The notes: generated from the letters alone by a model not told the origin. 20,558 nucleotides of DNA from an uncultured Desulfobacterium sp. (GCA_937124525.1 CAKZLA010000481.1:1-20558); one strand, 5' to 3'. Counted from the stretch's first letter, positions 7,075 through 14,703 are shown. Translations and numbers: made by a program.

Positions 7075-8646
7075 TCAGAGACTTTTCTCCTGGCCTTCCC
7101 AGTAGGGCTGGCGCAGGATGCGTTTAAGAATTTTTCCAGTGGCGGTGCGGGGGAAATCATTCACAATATCCACCGAACGTGGCCGCTTATATCCCGCCAG
7201 GTTATTCTTGCAGTACTTAAGAATGTCATCTACATATGAAGAGTCGCCATTTTTCAACGTTACCAAGGCCTTCACCTCTTCTCCAAAATCGGGATGGGGG
7301 ATGCCGATAACGGCAACCTCCGAAACTTCGGGAAGCTGGGTGATCACCTCCTCGATTTCAGCCGGATAGACGTTTTCACCGCCGCTGATAATCATATCGT
7401 GCTTCCGGTCGGCCAGATAATAATACCCCTCTTCGTCAAAATAGGCCACGTCTCCGGCTGTGGACCATTCTCCGTCAATTGCAGCTTTTGTTTTCTCAGG
7501 ATCGTTGTAATAACCGATAAAGGCCGAACGGGCCTTGGCCCACAAAAGCCCCTGCTTGTTCGGTTCGGTGATGATGGTGCCGTCTTCACCCACAAGCTTG
7601 ATCTCAATGCCCGGATTGGGCTGGCCGATGCTGCGCACCTTTCGCATCTGATCCTTATGGCGAAGCGTCGTCAGAGCCCCGGTTTCAGTGGAACCATAGC
7701 CTTCGCTGAAGCGGACGTTCCTGAAAAATTCCAGGGCCGCTTCCTTGGTTTTGGTCAACAACGGCGCCGAAGAACTGCCCAGGGAGGTCAGGGATCTCAT
7801 ATCATATTTCTGCTTGACCTCTTCAGGCAGCTCCAGAGTGCGGGTGATCATGGTCGGCACCATGGAACTGGTGGTCACCTTTTCTCTGTCGATAAGCTTC
7901 AGGACCTGTTCTGGATCAAAACGCCCCGACGGGAAAATAACATTGGTACCACCGCACCAGAGGGTTATCAGAGTCGACCAGACACTGTTGGAATGACAGA
8001 TGGGAATGATGGCCAACAGCACGCGTCGGTCCAATTTGATGTAAGGTTTCCCGGCGGTACGCACAAAGACGTTTTTAACGATATCCAGGGTACCACGAAT
8101 GGTGTTCATGGCCCCTTTAGGAAAGCCCGTGGTGCCCGAGGTGTATCCGATAAAAAAAATATCGTCCTCGCACTGGTCCACCCCTCCCGGTTCATACGTC
8201 GGATTACCGGCCAAAAGATCTTCGTAATGTGAAAAACCGTCCGGTATTTGATCTTTGGGGCCGACGATGAATATATTTTCTTTTTTCACAGCCGGGATAT
8301 TTTCCAGACGCAGCTTGTCAAACAACTCTATCCCCACAAACAATGCCTCGGAATCGGAATTGTTGATAATATATTCGAGTTCCGTTGGAACCAGGCGGAA
8401 GTTGACCGGGACTGAAATCATGGCAGCCCGTGTCAGTCCGTGATAGATTTCCAGGAATTCGATATTATTGTACATGATAATCGAACATTTAGTCTGCCGC
8501 TTGTATTCCTTTTTAAGGATGGCGTGGGCCAGTTGGTTGGCACGCTCATTCAGTTTGCTATAGGTAATGCGGTGGTCTTCAAAAACCACCGCCGCCTTGT
8601 CAGGATAACGCCAGGCATTAATTCTTAGGCCATCTGCCAGGTTCAT
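7075..8646 (-). CDS. Acyl-CoA synthetase (AMP-forming, ANL superfamily)
   Basis: The 523-residue enzyme activates a carboxylic acid to its CoA ester through an acyl-adenylate, in the cytoplasm. ANL motifs are all present: the P-loop YTSGTTGFPKG at about 168-178, YGSTETGA in the middle, the STAGDVAYFDEEGYYYLADRKHDMI hinge region, SGGENVYPAEIEE, and the C-terminal catalytic lysine in RTATGKILKR (about K505). I chose the internal ATG at 8646 because GGAGGAGG sits seven bases before it and the ORF's earlier 20 residues (from 8706) are not family-like. It lies 147 bases after the HMG-CoA lyase-like gene and before the decarboxylase, so it probably supplies the CoA ester to that pathway. The substrate cannot be read from sequence; a short, medium-chain or aromatic acid are all possible. 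Confidence 0.93.
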   Translation of the reverse strand: MNLADGLRINAWRYPDKAAVVFEDHRITYSKLNERANQLAHAILKKEYKRQTKCSIIMYNNIEFLEIYHGLTRAAMISVPVNFRLVPTELEYIINNSDSEALFVGIELFDKLRLENIPAVKKENIFIVGPKDQIPDGFSHYEDLLAGNPTYEPGGVDQCEDDIFFIGYTSGTTGFPKGAMNTIRGTLDIVKNVFVRTAGKPYIKLDRRVLLAIIPICHSNSVWSTLITLWCGGTNVIFPSGRFDPEQVLKLIDREKVTTSSMVPTMITRTLELPEEVKQKYDMRSLTSLGSSSAPLLTKTKEAALEFFRNVRFSEGYGSTETGALTTLRHKDQMRKVRSIGQPNPGIEIKLVGEDGTIITEPNKQGLLWAKARSAFIGYYNDPEKTKAAIDGEWSTAGDVAYFDEEGYYYLADRKHDMIISGGENVYPAEIEEVITQLPEVSEVAVIGIPHPDFGEEVKALVTLKNGDSSYVDDILKYCKNNLAGYKRPRSVDIVNDFPRTATGKILKRILRQPYWEGQEKSL

Positions 8647-8793
8647 ATACTCCTCCTCCACATATTGCCGCCGTATCCAAACGTATAGCAAATGGTCGTA
8701 CGGCACCGAAACCCGCTATTGCATGGTTTCCGCATTTTAGTTGTTAATTCATTAGGTTTTAGATTTCGACTCTGTCTGCTTTGATACAGACAT

Positions 8794-10047
8794 TTATTCT
8801 TGATCTTCAAACATCTCGATGCGACAATAATCGTCTTCTTCCCCCTCGCACCTGCCCCACTTGTAAGTACGTCCTTCGAACTCGTTGTTGATATATTCAG
8901 TGGAAGCGGGGATATATTTCTCAGGCGAAGCCCAGAACATCTGAGGCGGGCCATAGGGGGGGATGTGCTCCAAGTTATTGGGCTGTATGCACCATTCCAC
9001 CGGATACTTGATGGGACGTCCTGACTTTGTGGTCCAAACTGGCAGGGTTTTTTCCATGGTCCATTCGAAAACCCGGCCCAGAGAAAGCACATGATCAATA
9101 TCAATACCGGTCTGGATGCCCATCTCGTCCAGCATGACCAGGGTATCCTCGGTGGGACAATTGCCCACTTCCCAGGAGTTTGTATAAATCGGCCCGCTGC
9201 CCTTGCCGGGAACCCCATCCACCATGAATGCCGGCTGCCCGCCCCCCATGCCAAGAGAGGTTTCAATAACGCGGGCACCCGCCATAATGGCCGCCAAGGT
9301 GTTGGCAAGACTCTGTCCTCGGCATTCGTGAAAGTGGGAAATTCTGAATTTAATCTGGTCGTCGTATTTACCGTAACGATCCACCAAAGCCGACATATAG
9401 TCAAAAGTTCTTCTGGGATTGGACTCCCCGGTGGTGTCGCAGGGCGTAAAATTGCGGATACCATGATCCATGCCCCAGTCCATCAATTCAAAGGTGTTCT
9501 CAATGGGAACCGGGCCGGCAATGGGCGAACCATAGGTGCCTGCAATGGCCATATCAATTTCAAAACCGTTGGCCTCGGCAACCTTTATCATTTCCGGAAT
9601 CTCTTCCATGTACTCCTTACGTGTACGCCCGGAGTTGCGTCGACCATGCAAATCTTCCGCCGAAATGGTAAAGGCCATGCTATTAGTAGGATAGCCTTTC
9701 TGGGCCATATCAGCGGCCCGTTCAAAGGCCTTTTTTGTCATACCATAGCATTTGAGGTGGGGTTTTTCTTCCTGGACGACTTTCAATTTGCACACCCGTT
9801 CCAGGACTTCTTCGGCATCAACGCTTTGGGCCAGCAATTTAGGATGTCCGAAATTGGTGACCTCTATATGTTTATAGCCGGCCCGAACAAGCTGGTCAGC
9901 ATACCATACCTTGGCTTCGGTGGGTACGGTTTTATGGACATGCTGCAGACCGTCCCGCAGCAAAAGCTCCAACATCACGATTTCATCAGGCAATTGTTCG
10001 CCCAGTTTATTACTGTCATTGTTGTTGTTGTTATTATTCTGAACCAT
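8794..10047 (-). CDS. HMG-CoA lyase-like DRE-TIM metallolyase/pyruvate carboxyltransferase-domain protein
   Basis: The 417-residue protein has the DRE-TIM barrel of HMG-CoA lyase, homocitrate synthase and related enzymes. The metal/catalytic signature ELLLRDGLQ holds D32, the HxH ligands are H238 and H240 (SHFHECRGQSLAN, compare HCHDTYGQALAN in HMG-CoA lyase), and the Asn ligand is in VGNCPTEDTL (about N296). The mobile-loop cysteine that HMG-CoA lyases carry in GLGGCPY is not there: the aligned stretch reads GMGGGQPAF, with Q271 at the cysteine position. It also has about 100 extra C-terminal residues beyond the barrel and an N-terminal run of seven asparagines encoded by an aat/aac microsatellite. 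GGAGG precedes the ATG. It leads the enzyme genes of operon 1. So it is a divergent acyl-CoA lyase or condensing enzyme with unknown substrate, not a standard HMG-CoA lyase. Confidence 0.85.
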   Translation of the reverse strand: MVQNNNNNNNDSNKLGEQLPDEIVMLELLLRDGLQHVHKTVPTEAKVWYADQLVRAGYKHIEVTNFGHPKLLAQSVDAEEVLERVCKLKVVQEEKPHLKCYGMTKKAFERAADMAQKGYPTNSMAFTISAEDLHGRRNSGRTRKEYMEEIPEMIKVAEANGFEIDMAIAGTYGSPIAGPVPIENTFELMDWGMDHGIRNFTPCDTTGESNPRRTFDYMSALVDRYGKYDDQIKFRISHFHECRGQSLANTLAAIMAGARVIETSLGMGGGQPAFMVDGVPGKGSGPIYTNSWEVGNCPTEDTLVMLDEMGIQTGIDIDHVLSLGRVFEWTMEKTLPVWTTKSGRPIKYPVEWCIQPNNLEHIPPYGPPQMFWASPEKYIPASTEYINNEFEGRTYKWGRCEGEEDDYCRIEMFEDQE

Positions 10048-10073
10048 TTTTTCCTCCCTTAGATTCTTATCTC

Positions 10074-10163
10074 TTATTTTCGTATTATTTTGGCAAGAGA
10101 ATCAGAAAACCTTTTTGGTTCTGGCTTGTCCAGGTTATGCATTAAGTAAAAATAACTTTTCAT
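10074..10163 (-). CDS. Possible 29-aa small ORF before the lyase gene
   Basis: An ATG at 10163 opens a 29-codon frame (MKSYFYLMHNLDKPEPKRFS, ending KIIRK) that stops 26 bases before the lyase ATG. A GGAG lies about ten bases before its start. The product is basic, has no hydrophobic segment and matches nothing I recognise. It could be a real micro-protein, a leader peptide controlling the lyase, or chance. Confidence 0.3.
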   Translation of the reverse strand: MKSYFYLMHNLDKPEPKRFSDSLAKIIRK

Positions 10164-10276
10164 TTTATCACTACTCCTATTGTTACCTTAAATAGCAATA
10201 CGACATTCACGATTAGGTTGTTTTTACTTGCTGCCTTAGAACCAGCTACAGGTGTATTACAGAAATCCAATCCGTG

Positions 10277-10501
10277 TCAGGATGTTGCTCTCACTTCCAC
10301 GGCCCACTGTTCGAGTTTACGAAACGCGTCGGTGAGTGTTATGAACGTTTCCTCTCCGCCGGTTTCCAACGCCCTACCATTGGGCGAGTAGATTCTGATG
10401 CGTACCCCTTTTTTCAGATCCGCCATCTTTGTCTCCCGCCATTTGTTCATTCCCATGTCTTTAAAAATTTTCAGGTTGTCGCTTACTTGCTTAAGAATCA
10501 T
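10277..10501 (-). CDS. Conserved 74-aa protein of unknown function, copy 1 (heads operon 1)
   Basis: A small soluble protein starting MILKQVSDNLKIFKDMGMNK and containing KKGVRIRIYSPNGRALE and GGEETFITLTDAFRKLEQW. I do not recognise a family. A close paralogue is encoded at 18670-18891, with most residues identical and clear DNA-level similarity, so the gene is real. Layout: a short helix-like N-terminal part (1-20), then a compact part with two probable beta strands and a helix. AAGGAG precedes the ATG by nine bases. It stands upstream of the lyase, ligase and decarboxylase genes in the same orientation, as copy 2 stands upstream of the ThDP enzyme gene. No helix-turn-helix, membrane helix or metal-binding motif is evident. 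A regulator, enzyme partner or small subunit are all open. Confidence 0.8.
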   Translation of the reverse strand: MILKQVSDNLKIFKDMGMNKWRETKMADLKKGVRIRIYSPNGRALETGGEETFITLTDAFRKLEQWAVEVRATS

Positions 10502-10904
10502 TTTCCTCTCCTTTCTGTCTTGCTTCGTAAACCTTCAAAGAGCTTGATTTGCCCCCAGAATGAAACGAAAAGCGAATAAAAATGAATCTGAGTCCCCATC
10601 TACCAAGACTTTGGGTGATAAAACCGTCTTATCCTGACATATGTGGATCAGGAGTTCCGACCTTGTGATGTCGCTGATTATTAAGTGTATTTTATGACAG
10701 GCAGAAAAGAGATACAATCCACAGCAGTGGCTATTTCCGTATAGTGATGATTACCCATACAAGCGGTGGAAGAGGTCGTACAAGAGGCGGGAGAGGCCGG
10801 TCCCATGTCTGAAAAAGACTTCTCAGCTTCCGCCAATGCGCCCACACCGAAAGGGTTCAATGTGGATTAGAAAGGAAAGAATTAAAGCTTAATTTGAAAC
10901 GGCA
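10502..10904. other. Intergenic region with a possible decayed reading frame
   Basis: No firm gene. On the plus strand, 10766-10870 (GTG start) or 10805-10870 (ATG start after GGGAGAGG) encodes a short acidic peptide beginning VEEVVQEAGEAGPMSEKDFS and ending in KGFNVD. It could be a tiny ORF or the tail of a lost gene; support is weak. An inverted pair tcctga/tcagga lies near 10634-10655. The minus-strand 60-codon ORF here has no start signal and no recognisable content. Confidence 0.35.
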
Positions 10905-12842
10905 CTATCGGGGCCAATCATTCTGGTTTTCGGTACTGGCGAAAAAGTCCATTTCAATGCGATACCCGTCTTCTTCGCTGAGGGTCACCTTGGCGTTGGG
11001 GTACCGCTTGGTGAATACCTGGATCATGGCTGAGTTGCCTTCCAGCACCGAAGCGCCAAAGCGCTTATAACCATTTGAAATGGCGATTTTCTCCAGCGCC
11101 TCGATAAGATAGGAAGCAATCCCCATATTTTGGAAGTCTTCGCGAACCAAAAAGGCAACCTCCGCGCTTGAAGGGCTTTTCTCCGCATAGGAGCCCACGG
11201 CAATAATTTCCTTATGAACGCCTTTCTGGTTCCGTCCGATGAGGGTCATATTTTTTCGATAATCAATGTTCGACCACTCCTGTTGAAGCACTTCATGGGT
11301 GAACAGCTCCATATGAAAAAAAAACCGGCGGTAAATCGTCTCTTTCTGCAACGAGTATAAAAAATTGCGGTAGTCAAATTCATCCGACGGCAAAAGAGCC
11401 CTGAACGAAAGCAGCTTTCCAACTTTCAGCAAATAGGTACTCTTATAGTTTTCTAAAAACAACAGATCATCAACCGACGGAGGAATCTGATCCTTAAAAA
11501 TATAATGGCGCTGTTTGGCCTCTTCGATCAATTCAGACCGAAAAGCGGGGTGGGCGATTTGAGCCAATTCCATTACCCGCTGATAAACGCTTTTGCCGTG
11601 CAGTTTGGCAATACCGTATTCGGTCACCACATAATGAACATCGCCCCGGGTGGTGGCCACGCCGGCACCGAGACTAAGGTGGGGAACGATGCGCGACACC
11701 TGCCCGTTACGGGCCGTCGATGGCAGGGCAATGATGGAAAAACCGCCTTTGGACATGGCGCTGCCGCGCAAAAAGTCAACCTGGTCGCCAATGCCGCTGT
11801 AAAACATAAAACCCAGCGAATCAGAACAAACCTGGCCGGTGAGATCGACTTCCAGGGCAGAACTGATCGAAATCATATTATCATTTTGTGCAATGACAGT
11901 GGGATTGCTGACATAATCGGAACTGTGAAAATAAAAGCTTGGATTATCATTCACGTATTGATACAGTTTTTCGCTGCCCATGCACATGGAAGCAACGCTG
12001 CGCCCGGCAAGGAGCGTTTTTTCCGTATTGGTGATAACCTTTTTCTCAAACAAAGGTAAAAAAGCATCGGTGATAAGCTGCGTGTGCAAACCCAAATTCT
12101 TTTTGTTTTCCAGGGACTCCAAAATGGCAGCGGGCAACGGACCGAAACCGATCTGAAGCGTGGCACCGTCTCCCACCAATTCGGAAACATAATGTCCGAT
12201 GCGGTGCGCCACGCATTTATCTTTTATCAGTGGTGCACTGGTCAGAAGCGGTTCCGGATACCACACCAGATGGTCGATCTGATCAATGTGTACAAAGGTG
12301 TTGCCAAAAGTCCTGGGCATATGGGGGTTGACCTGGGCGATGACGACACGGGCGTTTTCCAGGGCTGCTTTGGTAACGTCCACTGAAATCCCCAGGCTGC
12401 AATAGCCAAAGCCATCCGGAGGGCTCACCTGGACAAGGGCAACATCCACACCTATGGCATGCTCTAAAAACAGATCGGGAATTTGGGAAAGATAAACCGG
12501 AATGTATTCTATCTTGCCCTCAAAAGCGGCAGCCCGCATGGGCCGGCTGATGAAAAACAGCTTTAGCGCAAAACGCTTGAAAAAGCTGTCATCCTCAATG
12601 TAACTGGCCAGTGTATTGGAAAGCATCTGATAAAAAACGCCGTCTTCAACGTCCGTTTTTTCAATGAGCATCCGGATCAGATGCTGTGGTTCACCACAGC
12701 CAGTGCCGAGAAAAATCCGGCTGCCTTTTTTGATGGTCGCCAACGCCTTGCGGGCGTCAACGGTTTTCAAATTGGGGGGGGGATACATCGTCATTAAATT
12801 CACTCGTATTATAGTGTTGGAATTCTCTGCTGGCAGCCTCAA
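10905..12842 (-). CDS. Acetyl-CoA hydrolase/CoA-transferase family protein fused to GNAT acetyltransferase domain
   Basis: The 645-residue protein joins a class I CoA-transferase/acetyl-CoA hydrolase (about 28-450) to a GNAT N-acyltransferase domain (about 490-640). CoA-transferase landmarks: FLGTGCGEPQHL, SPPDGFGYCSLG, DGATLQIGFGPLPAAI, SALEVDLTGQV, SGIGDQVDFLRG and YVVTEYGIAKLHGKS. GNAT landmark: QNMGIASYLIEAL, the acetyl-CoA pyrophosphate loop at about 571. At the position where family members such as 4-hydroxybutyrate CoA-transferase carry the catalytic Glu (HTEM), this protein has HTQL (Q255). Start is uncertain: ATGs at 12842, 12794 and 12788 all lack a good Shine-Dalgarno, and the domain begins only after residue 25. 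It is separated from operon 1 and transcribed alone, possibly from a promoter inside the adjacent MITE. It could exchange or hydrolyse CoA esters; the GNAT part may regulate or acylate. Confidence 0.9.
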   Translation of the reverse strand: MRLPAENSNTIIRVNLMTMYPPPNLKTVDARKALATIKKGSRIFLGTGCGEPQHLIRMLIEKTDVEDGVFYQMLSNTLASYIEDDSFFKRFALKLFFISRPMRAAAFEGKIEYIPVYLSQIPDLFLEHAIGVDVALVQVSPPDGFGYCSLGISVDVTKAALENARVVIAQVNPHMPRTFGNTFVHIDQIDHLVWYPEPLLTSAPLIKDKCVAHRIGHYVSELVGDGATLQIGFGPLPAAILESLENKKNLGLHTQLITDAFLPLFEKKVITNTEKTLLAGRSVASMCMGSEKLYQYVNDNPSFYFHSSDYVSNPTVIAQNDNMISISSALEVDLTGQVCSDSLGFMFYSGIGDQVDFLRGSAMSKGGFSIIALPSTARNGQVSRIVPHLSLGAGVATTRGDVHYVVTEYGIAKLHGKSVYQRVMELAQIAHPAFRSELIEEAKQRHYIFKDQIPPSVDDLLFLENYKSTYLLKVGKLLSFRALLPSDEFDYRNFLYSLQKETIYRRFFFHMELFTHEVLQQEWSNIDYRKNMTLIGRNQKGVHKEIIAVGSYAEKSPSSAEVAFLVREDFQNMGIASYLIEALEKIAISNGYKRFGASVLEGNSAMIQVFTKRYPNAKVTLSEEDGYRIEMDFFASTENQNDWPR

Positions 12843-12856
12843 ACATAAGCCCTAAA

Positions 12857-13001
12857 CATAATTCGGGGTTGGTCATAACATGGGCCATCTTGTGATAAAA
12901 CTTTAATTACAAAAATCAAACCCCGTTATTACAATATCTTATGGAGAGTGAAATTCTATTTCCCGTATAGTGGCCCAGCTTATGACCAACCCCCATAATT
13001 C
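12857..13001. mobile_element. 129-bp MITE-like insertion with 23-bp terminal inverted repeats and 8-bp target duplication
   Basis: The termini 12865-12887 and 12971-12993 are inverted repeats identical at 21 of 23 positions, starting GGGGTTGGTCATAA and ending TGGGCCA. The element (12865-12993) is flanked exactly by the direct repeat CATAATTC (12857-12864 and 12994-13001), a target-site duplication. There is no room for a transposase, so it must have been moved in trans. An 8-bp duplication fits several IS families (for example ISL3, IS1595, IS66, ISAs1); the parent cannot be named from this window. Confidence 0.85.
12906..12934 (-). promoter_or_regulatory. Possible outward promoter inside the MITE
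   Basis: On the minus strand TTGTAA (12929-12934) and TGTAAT (12906-12911) are separated by 17 bp, a fair sigma-70 pair. It points to the CoA-transferase/GNAT gene, whose candidate starts are about 55-110 bases beyond the predicted transcription start. A TATAAT closer to the gene (about 12801-12806, minus) has no good -35. Confidence 0.4.
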
Positions 13002-13320
13002 AGAATATCGAGAACAGGCCAATCCCACAATAGTTACCCCTAACTATTTCATCATAGTGAACATTAACTATAAGTGCGCTTTCCACTATTGACAAGAGGA
13101 ATGTCACACCATGCCAAAAGTAAATATTTACGGTCAAAATAGTGATGTCTCATCATTGACAGACAGTTATCGTACCGAGTAGGATGGTTGTCATATTTTG
13201 TTTTGCCCATCCGAACGAAAGCGGTAATACATAAACTCCCGGAAAAGCGGTAGCCGTTTACACCGTCCCAAAAACGTTCCAAGGACCAAATTAATTTTGA
13301 AACAGAAAAGGAACCATCCA
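13002..13320. promoter_or_regulatory. Divergent regulatory region with repeated AATAGT-type palindromes
   Basis: Between the MITE and the DUF2889 gene lie several related inverted motifs: aatagtta-cccc-taactatt (13029-13048, perfect 8-bp arms), atagt...actat just downstream (about 13054-13071), and CACTATTGAC (13084-13093) facing GTCAAAATAGTG (13133-13144). The clustering suggests operator sites for a dimeric regulator or a structured leader. No gene is supported here. Confidence 0.45.
13156..13185 (+). promoter_or_regulatory. Candidate sigma-70 promoter for the DUF2889 gene
   Basis: A consensus TTGACA (13156-13161) is followed after 18 bp by TAGGAT (13180-13185). It would give a 5' leader of about 130 bases before the ATG at 13321. 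The palindromic AATAGT motifs lie just upstream. Confidence 0.45.
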
Positions 13321-13881
13321 ATGGAAAAGCTCCTGACACTCGTAAATACGGAAACGGAAAGACGGCTGTGCACACGCCGGAAAAATGTGGATATTTTTTT
13401 ACTGCCATTGATCCGGAAACTGCACGTGGTGGCCGAAATGGAAGACAATATCCACCATTTGCGCATTGATATGATCGTCAATCAGACCTCATTGCGCATC
13501 ACCGCCATCACCTGCGATATGCCATCTGTCCCGGATCAAATATGCCAACAAGCCTGTGATAACTTTGATCATTTGATCGGCCAGCGTGTCGTGCCGGGTC
13601 TTGCCCGCAGGATCAAGCAAAAAGCAACTGTAGGATGCACCCATTTGTCCAACCTGTTCCACGATGCGTGCTACAATCTCATCCTGGCCCAGGGTGTTGT
13701 CACAGAGGAAAATTTGATTGCTGAGTATCCTGGTATATCTGAATCACAAATATATAACATATTCATGAGGTTTCGTCCAGAATTGCGCAATAGCTGTATC
13801 CGTTACGCCAATACGAGTCCCTTCATGGAAATCGTCGACAGTGCATCTTTGCCCGAAAACTTCCCAAAATCATTGAAATAA
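13321..13881 (+). CDS. DUF2889 domain protein
   Basis: The 186-residue product resembles DUF2889, a family of unknown function often met near acyl-CoA and aromatic-compound genes. The recognisable core is the segment from about residue 45 (IHHLRIDMIVNQTSLRIT), through PDQICQQACDNFDHLIGQRV, to KATVGCTHLSNLFHDACYNL; the GCTHL motif and the preceding 'G-x-R-V-x-P-G' are the most typical points. I chose the ATG at 13321 because AAGGA lies eight bases before it; the upstream in-frame TTG at 13297 has no such signal. The N-terminal 40 residues are rich in charged residues. It is convergent with the response regulator gene and divergent from the CoA-transferase gene, so it has its own promoter. Role unknown. 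Confidence 0.7.
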   Translation: MEKLLTLVNTETERRLCTRRKNVDIFLLPLIRKLHVVAEMEDNIHHLRIDMIVNQTSLRITAITCDMPSVPDQICQQACDNFDHLIGQRVVPGLARRIKQKATVGCTHLSNLFHDACYNLILAQGVVTEENLIAEYPGISESQIYNIFMRFRPELRNSCIRYANTSPFMEIVDSASLPENFPKSLK

Positions 13882-13991
13882 ACGTCGTCTAAAGGCTTCT
13901 ACCACCTACGGAGCGTCCCTGGGGGAACATAAACATTGACAGGCTTGCTGGGTGGAACCTACGAATGGCAAAAGCCGGAGAGGAACTATGA

Positions 13992-14645
13992 TTAGTCACC
14001 GGAAATATATCCCTCCTGAATGGCATATTTTACCAAATCAACGGCTTTTTTTATTTTAAGCTTTCGAATAATATTAGCGCGGTGATTGTTGACAGTGTAG
14101 ATGCTGATAAACAATAAACTCGCAATTTCCCTACTCTCCCGACCTTCGGCCACAAGTTTCAGGACTTCCTTTTCCCGGGTGGTCAGGATCTCTTTGCGAT
14201 ATTTTCTGCCGTCCTGGTAGAAGGTTATCATCTCTGAAGTCAGTTCCCCGGAAAGGGATTTGGATATGTAGCTGCCGCCGTTACGAACACAGGCAATGGC
14301 TTCAAACAATTCATCGCCGGTGGCTTCTTTCAGCAGATAACCATGCACCCCGGAGGCGAGGGCGTTTTGGATATAACTACGTTTTTTATGCATGGTCAGA
14401 ATTATGATCTTCATCTCTGGATAGCAGCTTTTAATCTCCCGGGCGGCTTCGAGCCCCCTCAGTCCCGGCATGGAGATGTCGAGCAGGACCATATCGGCAT
14501 CTTGCCTGTTTAACAAAAGCAGCAACTCCAGCCCGTTTGTCGCTTCACCAACCACCTCCAGATCGGGCTTTTCATGGATAATATGCTTAATACCATCCCG
14601 TAAAAGAATATGGTCGTCGGCCAATACTATACGATAAAAATTCAT
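13992..14645 (-). CDS. NarL/LuxR-family response regulator
   Basis: A two-domain DNA-binding response regulator. Counted from the ATG at 14645, residues 3-120 form the receiver: DD at 10-11, phospho-acceptor D56 in VLLDISMPG, the conserved Thr in IILTMH and Lys in YLLKEAT. Residues about 145-210 form a LuxR/GerE helix-turn-helix (LTTREKEVLKLVAEGRESREIASLLFISIYTVNNHRANIIRKL). I prefer the start at 14645, or the ATG at 14660; the longer frame to 14777 adds about 40 residues that are not family-like and reads through the promoter. No histidine kinase gene is in the window, so it is an orphan here. It follows the radical SAM gene by 160 bases with its own promoter and may control one or both operons. 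Confidence 0.93.
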   Translation of the reverse strand: MNFYRIVLADDHILLRDGIKHIIHEKPDLEVVGEATNGLELLLLLNRQDADMVLLDISMPGLRGLEAAREIKSCYPEMKIIILTMHKKRSYIQNALASGVHGYLLKEATGDELFEAIACVRNGGSYISKSLSGELTSEMITFYQDGRKYRKEILTTREKEVLKLVAEGRESREIASLLFISIYTVNNHRANIIRKLKIKKAVDLVKYAIQEGYISGD

Positions 14646-14703
14646 CTCTTGTGCCTTCATTCCCCCCCCGCTGCCCGCTCCACATGGAATTTTCAAAAAA
14701 AAG

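Noticed and set aside
8643..9464. Long minus-strand ORF (273 codons) overlapping the lyase gene
   Set aside because: Out-of-frame shadow of the lyase gene: Trp-, Pro- and Arg-rich, with no family content.
10535..10717. Minus-strand 60-codon ORF upstream of small gene copy 1
   Set aside because: No Shine-Dalgarno and no conserved-looking segments; a short chance frame in a gene-free region.
13064..13481. Two minus-strand ORFs (114 and 96 codons) across the DUF2889 promoter and start
   Set aside because: They run antisense to the DUF2889 gene and its regulatory region and have no start signals or recognisable content.
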